NCBI GenBank assembly: GCA_013397435.1
Contig: VZRG01000007.1
Location: 270,847-334,846 of the forward strand
Direction: 5' to 3'
Source of the DNA: Erythrocercus mccallii
Lineage: Eukaryota; Chordata; Aves; Passeriformes; Dicruridae
DNA length: 64,000 nucleotides
The notes under the pieces are model-generated. The model was given only the letters and a program-made list of their open reading frames with translations, was not told the origin of the DNA and searched no databases. Below, piece by piece: positions 36,801-48,929 of the stretch. Within the stretch, counting starts at the first letter, position 1. Each line of letters starts with the position of its first letter. The position numbers were made by a program, and so were the translations under genes.

Positions 36801-39800
36801 CAATCTGCAGCTCGTACACCTAGCTGCCCACACTCAGTGTATTCCTTAACTAGCAGAAAGGTCAAAGCAGGCACTAACTACCAACAAGGGAGTTTTAGCA
36901 AGGTGTTACGGAAGTGTCAGGGCTGGAGGGCAAGAGGAGACATTAAAGACCAGGTAACAGCTCTAAAAGACCATGAGAACAAGATGTAAAACCTTCAGAA
37001 CTGTATATCTATCAGAATTCATGATTCAAGTAAAGGTTTGTTGGGCAAGACTCTTCCTTTTATACAAAAAAAAAGTGCTGCACAACACAGGACACCTTCC
37101 CATGACAGTCAGCAGAGGCTGGGAGGCTGGTCTGGAGGACTCCTGAAGCCTTTAACCCAAATAATGGAATACATCAGCTAAAAGAGGACAGGTATGCCAC
37201 ACTATTCTCTTTCTGAGTGCCCAGCAGTTATTGAAAACAAGTTTAAGGGAGTGTCACACTGAGGGTAATCACAGAGAGAAGATGTTTTGTTCCTTCCAAG
37301 GGTAGAGGAACTATAGCACAGATTAGACACTGAGTCCAACAGAATTTCCCCTCAAACAAAAAAACCCACAAAAATTGTGCTCTCAGTCTCACATACTGCA
37401 AACATAGATATATAAAAAGAAGGAAAAGAAAGGACAATGACTGGGGAGTAAGTACTGCTTTTTGCAGTATTTGACCTAAGCACGTAAGTGCAAAAAATAT
37501 AGGATGTCATGACTCATGTGGTCATGAATATAAGGGGGACACTTTCATTAGAGGAAATCAGATCTAGAGTTTTCCTCAGACTGCTTAGATGGAAGAAAAA
37601 ATCTCATAAAATACTTCAATAAACAAACTCATAGTGCAATTATATTGTTCCATTCCTCTGTGGAGCGTATTAATGTCAAGCCCATTCCAGGGACAATGGA
37701 AAGGTTCATTTCAATTTCTCATCAGTCTTACAGATTAACAAAATCAGTCCAAAAACTTCCACTGGTAATTTAAAAAAGGGAGGAGGGAGGGGGAAAGGAG
37801 TTGGAGGACAGAGAGTCTTGCAACTGTAAGATGTTAAACAAAGAGAGGCATACTACATGCCGTACTGGATGTTGCCTGTATGGTTTAATTAATAATAACT
37901 ATCCACCCCCTGTTTTGCTGCTAATGTAATCTCAAAAGCACTACACTAATTCCACTTGCAGATTTTATGGTAACATTTAAATTAAAATACTCGGAGTACA
38001 CTTAACTACACATTCAATGCAGATTTAATAAGGTGGTTATAGGTTCATTAAGTAGCAATTGATTATTAACTCTTTGCTGGCCTACAGATGTGAATATTTG
38101 GTAAAGAATGGTGTATTATAGAAAAGACAATCTACCCAATAAGCTAACTTCTTAGCTGGCTACTTAACTCATCAGGCTAAACCATTTTGTGCATTCAGTA
38201 GTGAACACAGGGTGAAAGCTGTGGCAAAATGCCCATCATCATCTCTATGAGAAATATGTTTTATAATATGATGGTTTTGTAGTGAAAAGTGGCAAGTGGA
38301 TTTTGTCCTCACTAGGGAAATGGTTACTATATCAAAATATGTTGGTAGTAATAACATTACATTTTCTTCCGTTTTATTGATCCTGTGAACACAACTGGAA
38401 AGAACCTAACTCACGTGCTTCAAGAAGTGGTTCAGGAAGCATAAATCTGATGGAAAGCCAATAGAACATGTTTGATAGCACAACTCAGCCCCAAGCAGAC
38501 AAGAGCAGTGCTCTGCCCACACTCATCTGCTTGACTCAGGGTGGCTTCCACCCCTAGTGACAAATGACAAGGGAGGCACTTGTTTAAGATCAGGATGTTA
38601 CTATGGTACACTCAGAAGTGGGGCCCATTATGCAAAGTGCATTACTGCCCTTCACATTCTCATGTTATCTGAAACTCAAAAAAAGCAAAAAAAACCTGCT
38701 CACTTTCTCTTTAATTATTAATAATCTTGCTTTGTCTTTGGCCTCCTTTCCTATTGCCTCTGAACTGGGAAACAACACATAATATGTCCTTTCTCAATAT
38801 TTTTCATGAAAAGGGTTTGGAGGATTCCAGTTCCATCATTCAGACTCAACAATACTTCAGGTCATTTCTTCACTGTTGTGTAATACTAAAGTTTACCAGA
38901 ATTCAAGGCTGATCAAATATATTTTAACCCAAATTGGCAAAAATTTTAAAATATTTAACAGACTAAAAAAGCATTCACCTGACCTTTTAGCACAATATTT
39001 ACATAGCAAGTAGGTGGTATTCTTCAGATAACCTTACAGATTCACCAGATTCTTCAGATTCACCTTACAGATAACACTGTATTCTTGAAAGCAACTTACT
39101 ACCAGTGCCCACTGTGCTCTGCAGCTGTATAGATAATACTATTTTTTGAATCTTTCTTCAAGAACTGAATAAAAAAAAAAAAAAAACGACAAAAGCCAAT
39201 TGCACTGAAAAGAACATGCAATAACTCCCAAACCCTGCTGTATATTACCCAGGCCTGACATGTTCAGAGACAGCTGAGGGACATGTAGAGTTTCTATCAA
39301 GTAATTGAATGGCTCTCCTCTAAATTTTCTAATAACAAACTATTGATCACTGGTTTAGCTAGCACAGCACCAATTTATTTTGTCCCATTTCATAAAAACA
39401 GAAACAAAAGCCTTCCTCTTACCCAGATGAAGAGGTGCACAGGACAGGAGCTTCACAGCTTCATCTTCATAAGTGGCTTGCTCCAGTCTACAGATCTGAA
39501 CTCAGGCTGTATCGCACTACCAATGGAATAATCAGGCCCCTTACACCTAATAAAGTACAACTTTATTAACTTAATTCGAGTAATTCCCTTGTGCATGTGC
39601 AATTCTTGAGCTCAGTTGTAATGACTTTAATGAAGAAAGCAAATCTTTTGCTAGTTAAATGCCAAACGTGCTTTTTCCTTCAAGTTTTTCTTCTGCTTTC
39701 ATTAACAAGCTCCCTTTCCAAATAGCTGTGTGCATGTAAACAGTGAACTCAGATCCACATATCCAATTAAACCACTTCACACAATCACAGCATGCCTTGG

Positions 39801-41075
39801 GATCAGCAGTTCAGACATGTTTTTTGAGATTACTGATATAAAGCCTAGTTTCTTCCACTGAAATTGAAAGAAAGATCATTTTACATTCCAAATAAATTAA
39901 CTCATTGCCAGAATATCCTTCTTAATTGTTCCAAAGATAACAAGCTGGACATACATCCTAACATGCTGAGATTCTGCAAAAATATAACCCATTCTTTGCA
40001 TTATACTTACTACATTTGCTAAACTATAAGCACTTGTAAATACTAATTGGAATAAAAGCTCTGGAAGTAATCATGACATTTGGGATCCCAATCCAGACCT
40101 AAGTTTCATGGCTAGCTGCAGTTAAAAGTGTGAATTAAACTAAAAGTGTCATCTCCTGCTTTAACAGCCATTAGGTTTTCTGTATCTCAATGAAAGCAAA
40201 TTAAAAAAAAAAAAAAAGAAAAAGCTTTGTTTATTAACAGAAAAAAAGACACCCAAACACAACAGCAAAGAAAAGAAATAACCAGACATAATTTCAAATA
40301 TATTTTATCCAAATGGATATCCTAAATTTAACCATGCTTGATGAAAGAAGCCGTTAGTCTTTTTGTATATCTTTTCTTCTTGGAAATAAAATCTGGTTTT
40401 CTAGCTGATCTGACAAATAAACAAGACTGAGAACACCCTTATTTTGTTCCTGGCTTTATTTCATGCTTTGTGGATAACACCCCAAAAAACTTCTTTGTGT
40501 CACACTTCAATAAACTTGAGACCTGTTATAAAGCTTGAATTACACTTTACTTCTAGTAAAACATTTTTCTCCTCTCTGGATCACATCAGCCAAACTCATA
40601 GATTAGCACAGCCAATGTATCTACTCTGCTATACACAGTAAATGGAATTGGTAAACACCTGTCATATTTGTACATTTCTGTTAAAGTCAAGACACGCTGC
40701 TTACTGAGTATCTCAAAGGAAAGGACTTAAACACATAAAGAAACTCCCTCTTTATTGGATTTAGGCATTAGCTTAAGTGAAAATCCTTGAGAAATCACTT
40801 TTCAGCCTGATATTCTACAGTAGCTCCTCTGAACTCCAGATGCCATGTCCTCAGCTCATATGGATCACCAGTTAGACCAACATCAGCTGAGCTTAACAAA
40901 CATGCAGAAGTGGAGGAGCTCACCCCAGGGGCTGCTGTGCTATGAATTAGGGTGCATACTAGCAATGCAAAATAAGAATAGGAGGGCTTTACTTCACTTT
41001 TCTGCATATTTGTCTCAAAGTTGAAAAGCTGTTTCAAAGACCTCATCTTGTTAATAAGCAGATTTTATTAGAATA
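36801..41075. other. Unique noncoding DNA
   Basis: About 4.3 kb without a recognised gene or repeat family. It contains a purine-rich G patch at 37771-37800, a 16-base A run at 39171-39186, a 15-base A run at 40203-40217 and a small internal repeat around 39025-39078 (the words CCTTACAGAT and CAGATTCACC recur). Confidence 0.5.
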
Positions 41076-41590
41076 ACATCACTTGAATTGAAAAGGACCT
41101 TAAAGATCTACGCCTAGCACACACACCCCCCCCGCCCCGCCAGTCTCTAATATGTGATCTAAACCTATAAACCTACTCTCAGATGGAATCCTTTCTCCCT
41201 TGTCCTGCTGCTACGTGCTCTTGTATAAAGTCCCTCTTTCATCCTTCCTGTAACCTCCCTTCAGATGCTGGAAGGCTGCAATTAGGTCACCCCTTAGACT
41301 TTTTTCTCCCAGGCAAAACAAACCCAATTCCCTCAGCCTTTCCTCATAAGAGAGAGCTCTCCACCCCTCTAATCATCTTGATAGCCCAACTCCAGACTCA
41401 TTCCAACAGGACAAAGTTCATTCTGGGCTGGGGAGCCCAGATGCAGGTGGCAAGGCTGGCCGTGCTGCTTTTGATTCAGCCCAGGATACATTCGGATTTC
41501 TGGGCTGTCAGTGCCAGCTCCTGTCCAGCCTCTCATCCACCAGCACCCCCAAGTCCTTCTAGGCAGTTTTTCTTCAACTGCTGGGTGTCC
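41076..41590 (-). mobile_element. CR1 LINE fragment with internal deletion
   Basis: Plus-strand GAAAAGGACCTTAAAGATCT marks the 3' end, then a C-rich tract (CACCCCCCCCGCCCCGCC, about 41124-41141) replaces part of the expected sequence. CR1 resumes with ATGTGATCTAAACCTATAAA, CCCTTGTCCTGCTGCTACGT and CTCAGCCTTTCCTCATAAGA, and goes on to CACCAGCACCCCCAAGTCCT. Open frames at 41183-41740 are its decayed translation and not genes. Confidence 0.93.
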
Positions 41591-42529
41591 TTCAGCAGTA
41601 TGAAGGACCTTCCAATTAAAATGACTATAATAAATAAGCCAAGACAAATTATAAAATAAACTGGCACCTTTGTTTTTGATCCAAGTGAAAGCTTTTTCTT
41701 CCCTCCACACAGGATTTCTTCCCTTCTCTACAATGAGCAAGTTTAGAGTTTATTGTTCCACAAACCCATCATGGTAAAACTGAGATTTCAGTACCAAAGT
41801 GTTTCAGTGAGTCTGACAAAAGGAGTGACATCCATCAGAGAGGGGTGTTTAAAGGTGTGGCAGTGAGTATTAAAGATCCCATTGACATCCATTTGGATGA
41901 TCTGCTTAATTTTCCAAATAGGCTCATCCCTCACAAGTAAAGCATGCATTCCAACTGCATGCCAGCATTTGCACAGCACTGCCTCAGCCTACAATACTTT
42001 CCGTGATACTCAAAGAAATATGTCTGCAAAACACAACAATCAAAAATGCAGGACTTAGCTCCCTAGTGTGCATGTGCTGTGACATAGCTTTTATTTACCT
42101 GATTCCCTTCCCCTGAAACTCTTCACTCGCAAGGCATGGTAGGGAAATCATTAAGGGAAAAACATGTGAGTAATAGGGTCCCTAACTTGTTTTATTCAGA
42201 AGTTAGATATGCCTAGGGCAACTGTTCTGCACCAAAAGATCATATGAAGTAGGAACAGCTCTAATGATCATTTCTAATACAAAAACTATTTGCATTGTTT
42301 TAAGGAAATGGATTAAATGTGATCATGAGATAGCTTTCCAACAGAAATGGTGAATATGATTGCACAGAGAACCAATGAAACCTTAAATATTACCAATAAA
42401 CCAATAAATATCCTTGATCACCCAAACTCAGATGAGTCTGTTACCAGAACAGGTACAGTGAAAGTCTTCTTTTATAATCAGAGAAATGAGAAATCCTTTT
42501 TTTTTTTTTTTTTACATAAGAAAACTAAA
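41591..42529. other. Unique noncoding DNA
   Basis: Nothing recognised except a 17-base T run at 42497-42513 near the following LINE remnant. Confidence 0.5.
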
Positions 42530-42860
42530 AGACTTGGTTAACCTAGTCTAGTCAGAGAAAGACTAAGAGGCATATGACTGCTGCCTATAAATGTATCAAG
42601 GAGTGAGGGACTGAATAGTAGGGAATTAAAGAATTAATCAAAATAAGTACATTTGTACAAGAACTAATAGGTATAAAATTGCCAAAATAGGTTTAGACTG
42701 AAGCCTATAAAAAATTGTCCAGCCTCCTGAGCTATGAGATTTTTAAATAGTAACGAAGGCAGAATAATGAACCAGTTTCTAAAATGGAGCTTGAGAGGTT
42801 TCTGTATGATGTTAGGCTACAGAGCAGATTGTGAGGCTCTGAAAATCACTACTTGGACAC
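42530..42860 (+). mobile_element. Ancient CR1/L3-like LINE 3' region
   Basis: The plus strand shows ACTAAGAGGCATATGACTGC, ACAAGAACTAATAGGTATAA, CAAAATAGGTTTAGACTGAA and CTAAAATGGAGCTTGAGAGG in order, matching the 3' region of old amniote CR1 elements. The copy has diverged heavily and predates the reverse CR1 fragment 1 kb to the left. Confidence 0.72.
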
Positions 42861-45800
42861 GTAAATGGGATTGCTCATAGTCACAGGTGTCTGGGGGTAG
42901 CTGAAAAGTCAACTTCTTTTCCTCACCCACCTTCGAGATCCCTTCATCTTTCACTCTCAGATTGCTTTGTTCTCCTAACTCATAACAAATAAACAAAGTT
43001 GCATATTAATGGCATGTCTGTATTTGTGTGCTCTTGAATTGAGAACAACACAAGGACAGGTGAAGATGCAAATGCAAAAGATAGACAGAAATCATAGACA
43101 AAGAAAGCTTGCTGACACTGCAACACTCAGAATTCAAGAATGGATCAAAGCCATCAGCCTCTGGAAGGAAATCATACTGCTAATGTTCCTATTCAATCAG
43201 ACAATGGATATATTTCCAGCTCAGTTTGTTAAGTTTGAGCAAGAAGAAAAATAACAGGGACTAATGTTCCTGAACAAGGGAAATTATGCCTAAACTTCTC
43301 TGCAGAGGCACGCTGTGGGGGAAAAAAACCCACAAGCCTTGCTCTGAATGCTGCATTCCTTACAAAGACTTCACATTTCTCCTGACCTTAAAAGAAATAT
43401 TTTCTTCATGAGAAAGAAGCAAATGGAGTCAGGCATTCCACAGCAATGGGTTTTACCAAGAAATCAGTGGGCAGAAAGCCCTCAGGGGAATCCCACTGCA
43501 AGCATGAAGCAATACCTCCCCTGTTGGGACAAGGAAGCCCTGGAATATTCTGTAGCATGGCTTAAACCCCAGGCACATTCTGTAGCATGGTTTAATTGTT
43601 GTGTTGCTTCATAAGTATAACAGATATCCAATTTAAGCTGGAGCTTCTCTTAAGTTATTTGAATGTTGTATAAGGATGACAGTACCACAAGTACTGTTGA
43701 TAACAGGGCAGAGGGGGGCCCTGGGCCACACAGTTATCTTGGATGCAGAGCCATTCACTTTTGGCACATTCAGAAGAAGACAAATATAGGAAGGTTAAAA
43801 GAGAGCAGCAGGAAACAATCCTTGTGTCTCTTTCCTCTTTGTTTCCAAAAGCTAGTCTTTCATGCGCAAGTCTGCAGATGTTGTGCTACACACCATCCTC
43901 TCTGCCCTTACATATTACCAGCTAAGACTGAGGATTCAAGTGAAACCAAACCTGAAATTTAGGAGTTTACAAAACAGAATAAATTTGAGAGCTAAGAAGC
44001 AACCTTACATACCTCCTAGCCTACGGACTGCTGAGCAGGCAGTGCTGATGCTAAAATGTTTATTAACGTGCTCTGCCAGGATATCAAGTAGGTATCTTCT
44101 GTATTCCTGAGGTCACATTCTTTTTGACTATGCTGTCAGACAACAAGATTAGCTGAAAAGCCTGTAGGTATCATATCTGAATTCATAGGCTCAAGTATCT
44201 TAGAGACAAGGATTTCAAGAGCAGGTGGTCAGCTCATTAAATCCTGATTCATGTCAGCAGGCCCTCTCCTTCTCTGAGATGTGTCTGCCCCTTCCCTTCT
44301 CTCCAGCTCTTCGGGCTGGGGGTGAGTGTGCCTAGCCCTTTGAAAGCATACCAAATGCACTCTTCAATGAGTTTGATCCAGTCTCTCGGCACAAAAATCT
44401 GCAGCTGTTCCAGAGATGATAAGGCAGGCTTAGGGCACAGACTAGTCAGATCTGAAATTGCTGTCATCCTAATATACAGAACCTCAATCATCTACATGCA
44501 AAGCCAAAAGACTACAGATGGAAGAGTTAAAAAAAAATTTAAAATCAAGGGAGAAGTGACATCAAAACCCCCAGTATTTCCTCCTTCATTTTTTAACTTG
44601 ATGTTTTCCCCAAAGTGTTCAGAATCAGCCATGGTAACTGATGGTGATCTATTTAATAAGACTGTGCTGAAATTACAATGGTTGGCCCTTTTAGATAGCA
44701 ATTAACAGCAAATTGTCATTACAGAGCCCTCTGTGACAGAACATTGTGTAAGTGGCCAAAACCACAGGATACATTTCATAATGATCCCGGCCATTAGATG
44801 AAAATGGGCTTGGCGATGAAAACATGGACCAATAGAAAAATATTATAGTAACTCATTCTTAATTTTTTGTAGGTTTTGGTTGGTTGGTTTTAGTTTTGTT
44901 TCCTGCATCCCCCTCCCTCTGCAGTGAGGTAGCATTTTATTTATGGGGTGACTTTCCAATTCTTTTTAACATGGCCTGCTTTAAATTCAAGTTTGAAAGT
45001 AACACACAACACTATTTCTTTTCTAAGTCTGCAAACCTTTCTCTCTCGCCTCTTCTTCCTTTCCTGAGGAAGAGAATGTAGCACAGAGAAAGTTTTCTTC
45101 CTTCCTGATTCCCCTGTAGGGTCATGTAGTTCTTGCCAACCGCTCATTCTTAAAAAGCCTTTGCTCCCTCTTCTGGCTATTCTGTCCCGATATAGCATCA
45201 AAATTAGGAGTACCTGTGATATCAATGACAAAGTTTCAATGAAACACACATAGCTAAATACAAAATCCACAGTCATCCTCTACATAACTTTTGAGTAAAT
45301 CTAATTTGCACTTAAATAATCTGACAGAATCACTTTATTCTCATTGAATTTGCTGAATATGCCTTTTTCTTTTAAAAGATGTAGTGACAATACAACTTCA
45401 TATTTAAAATTCACTCTGTTTATTCACTTTGCTTTTGATATTTATGCCTGAAAACTAGTCCTGGGCACGTACAGTTGGAAAACCTGCATGTACTTGTCCA
45501 GAGGATGCTCTGAGCGCAGTTGGATATGACCTGTGGTAAGTGTCAAGGGGCCACCACAGGGCCCAGCTTCTCTTTCAACTGTTTCACAACAAAATAAACC
45601 TGTAGAACTTTTCTCTGCTTATGGCAAGAATCATAGTTGCTCTATGAACTAAAGTTTAGAGGGAGACTTTGGCTGGCAGGAATGAACAGGATTTGCAACA
45701 AAGACATTCTTTTGGTTTTGTCAGGCGTAAGGAAAAAAGTAATTGTGGTAGCATCCTATGGGGAAAATAATAACAGCAGAATTGTTCATAAATGCTCTGC

Positions 45801-47004
45801 TACAAGAAGCAACTGTGTTGGAGTTTTGGTTTTTTCCAGAACCATATCAAACTTCTCTTTATGTCAGGATGTGTACATGAATGTTTTGTCCTGGTTTCAG
45901 GTAGTTTCACTTGGCATCTCAAATTTTTGAACCCATTAGTTATTCCTCCTATTCATGAAGATAATAAGAACCTGCATCCAGCAACAACATTTTTGGTCTG
46001 AAGCCAGCATGACTTTGGAACCTGCTTGTATGTTCCCAAATTAATCCACACCCCTTTAACCACAGATGTTGCACTAGGAGTTGTGTCATACCTGTTTCTG
46101 AAGGATGCTAGTGTGGGAGGAGTAAAGCAGTAGTAGAAGAGAGGCCTCAAAACAAAACATTTCATTGTCTTCCATGGGAAAATTAATCTACATAGGACAC
46201 AACACAATAAAGATTAAGCCTTTACAACTTTCTGGTCTGGAGAGGGAAAAAAACTCCCCTTTGTCTACTAGGACACAAAGCATTAGTAGAGTTCCTCTTG
46301 TTCTGACAACCATTGCTAGAAGGTGTCAGCACCAGTTTAGCATCCCAGATTTATGTTTCTGAGTCTAGAATAATCACTGTTCAAGCACCACTAGTCTTTC
46401 TTCCTCCTTCACATTTTGGTAAATAAGTTGAAAATATACTTGGCTTTTGTCCACAGACCCATCTATTGTACTGGTAAGAGGATCAAGTACAAACAAAAAC
46501 CAATAAGGCCTTAAATAGATTTTTAAAAACTCTAGCCATCAACAAAGCATCAAAAAGTGCATGCTCACTTTGAAAAAGACAGTCTGGCAAGATTTTCTCC
46601 AGGGCACTGACAGGAGTTGGGTTCCTCCTGAGTGCCTATACATCACTGCAAAGTCATGGGATATTTCAGTTCAAGATGAAAAAAATCCCAGTCACTTATC
46701 CTAGGCTTCCCTTAGACCTCTCCCCCTCATTGCAGGAAGCCAAACTGGATCCCACAGCACACTGTAAAACTTCTTCTGGAGCCACAATACTTGAGCTCCA
46801 CTACAGCACAGAGGAAAATACAAAAAGAATTCCAGTTGTTATCTCCTGAGCAGTTCATTCATTTGTGTGTGTTGTGGTTTTCTGCATTGCTGACAAAAGG
46901 TGAAGTTGGTCTAACCACGGACCCTGTGCTATGCCACCTTGCAAAATCTGTGGAGGACATGCCTAACAGCAAAGCTGTACTTCAGGAGGTTTTAAACAAA
47001 GGAT
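42861..47004. other. Unique noncoding DNA
   Basis: About 4.1 kb without a recognised gene or dispersed repeat. Frames up to 127 codons (44322-44705) lack motifs and overlap open frames on the other strand. A small tandem duplication is listed separately. Confidence 0.5.
43545..43595. repeat. 21-bp near-tandem duplication
   Basis: ATATTCTGTAGCATGGCTTAA (43545-43565) and ACATTCTGTAGCATGGTTTAA (43575-43595) differ at two positions and are spaced 30 bases apart. Confidence 0.85.
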
Positions 47005-47085
47005 GTATACATATACATACATACACACATATGTAAATATATACCCACACATATATATAGTTATCTATATGCATACACAGACACG
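47005..47085. repeat. TA/CA-rich microsatellite-like tract
   Basis: Alternating purine-pyrimidine stretch of TATACATA, CATACACACA and ATATATA words, an imperfect dinucleotide/tetranucleotide repeat. Confidence 0.85.
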
Positions 47086-48405
47086 TGTAACTCCTTGAAA
47101 GTAAATTTTAATGATGTGTATTACAAGACTGGCTGGTCCTGAAAGTTGAACAGAAAATATTGAAATAAATCCCACAAAAGGTAGAGTCTAAAGTCAATAG
47201 CAAAAGATAAATGATGCAGTCACAGGATTACAATAGATCTATTTCTTCTCAGGTACACTTTTTCTTTCATATCATACACACATAATAAAAAATTTATATG
47301 TATCAAAGCTATATAACCTTGTCCATGGCAAAAAAAAAACACTGGCACATACTGTGACAGACTAAAAATGAGCCTGAAAAATCCTATACACAACTGAAAC
47401 AAGATTTTCCCCATGAAAAAATAGGAAGAACTTTGAAAATGAACTTGAGAAATACAATGACCCAGTTGAGATTTTTCCACAACTGATGATCTAACACACT
47501 CTGTTTCTACAGGAGGTGCACTGAAATCTTTACTGGCTCCATGTCATCAGAGCCCTGCTTTTAAAACATTCGGAAGTAGTTTAGATCATGCTGTGTTTTA
47601 GGAAGGTCTGCATTCCCTTCCAACTGTACTAATTCCTGCAGACTGAAGACCAGTGATGTTAGCAAGTCCTTTAGGTATTCCTCATACCTGGATGTCATAT
47701 CATGTGAGAAGATATGCTATTGAACACACTATGCATACAAGTACTCCCAAAGATAAAAGCTTTTCCTCCCCTACACTCCATCTTAACATTTCTCATGGCA
47801 AAAGCTACAAAAGCTATTAGTTCAGTTTGTTGATGATGATAAACAATTTTAACTTGTGACTTTACCACTGAACTGTTTCTGAAGACTTTTTTTATTTTTT
47901 GGACACATAAGAAGCCAGGCACTAGTCTCTAACGTGTCTGCACATAAACCCTTTGAGCAATCGTTAGCAGTTAAGTGTGTGAGGCTGTGGTACATCAGCA
48001 ACCATTAACAGATGCACTGGAGGAGTTACACAAGGCCGTGAAATTCCATCTCAGAGCAAGGAATATGCATGCACAGAGAAAATTCACATTTAGAAAGGCA
48101 TCTTCCTCAAAACAGTATGAAAATCTAAGTCAAATAAAACCAAGATCCATGCTCAGAAATTAATGTAGGGGCTCAGACAAAGATTGCTTCCTGTGGATGC
48201 AAACGTACCATTAGTTTCATTAACAGCAACAGTTAAGCACGTGTCCAAGAAGTATTTCTGTATCAGGGTATTATCTATCTATCTATCCACTTGCCAAGTA
48301 TGCTGCAGGGCCATTCTCTGAAAGCATCCACATTCATATTTTAATGGAAGTTTAAACTGAGCCAAGCCTAAGGGGTCAACATGTACAAATGGACACTATG
48401 CCAAC

Positions 48406-48443
48406 TTTTTTTCTTTTATTTTTTTCTTTTTTTTTTTTTTTTT
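48406..48443. repeat. T-rich tract
   Basis: Long T run broken by single C or A bases. It could be the reverse view of a poly(A) tail, but the DNA to its right matches no recognised retrocopy. Confidence 0.85.
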
Positions 48444-48836
48444 GTAGAATTACATTGATTCAGACCAGATGGAGCTGAGGTCCCTTGACTTGAGTTGGAG
48501 CTTATATTCACCTTTTGAGGGTTTTGGTCATGCCTTTGGCTGAATGTGCTCCACACTGACTTGCATAGTCCAATGGAGATAACATTACTACCGCAATATC
48601 AGCTTTTGTATACCTTGAATAATTTTGGTGTTAATACTGCAACTAGAGTGTTGTATTTCTGACTTAAAGGGATGCATTAATGGGGTAAAAGTCCACACAT
48701 CCTAATGTGGGCATGCATGAAACCCACCAGAATTAATTAAAATGTTAAAACTGATGTATTTTTAAAAATGGCTTTCAGATAACTGAACGGAAGTCTTCCT
48801 GATATCCAGTAATCACATATGCTCCCTTACTTTACT

Positions 48837-48929
48837 CCAAAGATATTTCTGCAGAGAAATGCTTGCTAGTTTGCAGTGAGAAGTCACTACCAAAGACATT
48901 TCTGCAATGAAATGCCTGCTAGTTTGCAG
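48837..48929. repeat. 40-bp near-tandem duplication
   Basis: The segment beginning CCAAAGATATTTCTGCAGAG (48837-48876) recurs at 48890-48929 beginning CCAAAGACATTTCTGCAATG. Both end in GCTAGTTTGCAG. Four of forty positions differ, and the period is 53 bases. Confidence 0.9.

Noticed and set aside
39171..39186. A run after GAACTGAAT, like a processed pseudogene tail
   Set aside because: The upstream DNA resembles no known gene and no flanking duplication was seen.
41183..41740. 158- and 123-codon frames on opposite strands
   Set aside because: Most of each lies inside a CR1 copy, and both strands are open.
45534..45545. GTAAGT donor-like word (also at 20688, 25941, 29223, 37447)
   Set aside because: Isolated donor words without a convincing paired acceptor and open block are expected by chance.
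48406..48443. T-rich tract as reverse poly(A) tail of a retrocopy
   Set aside because: The neighbouring sequence matches no recognised transcript or SINE, and the run is interrupted.
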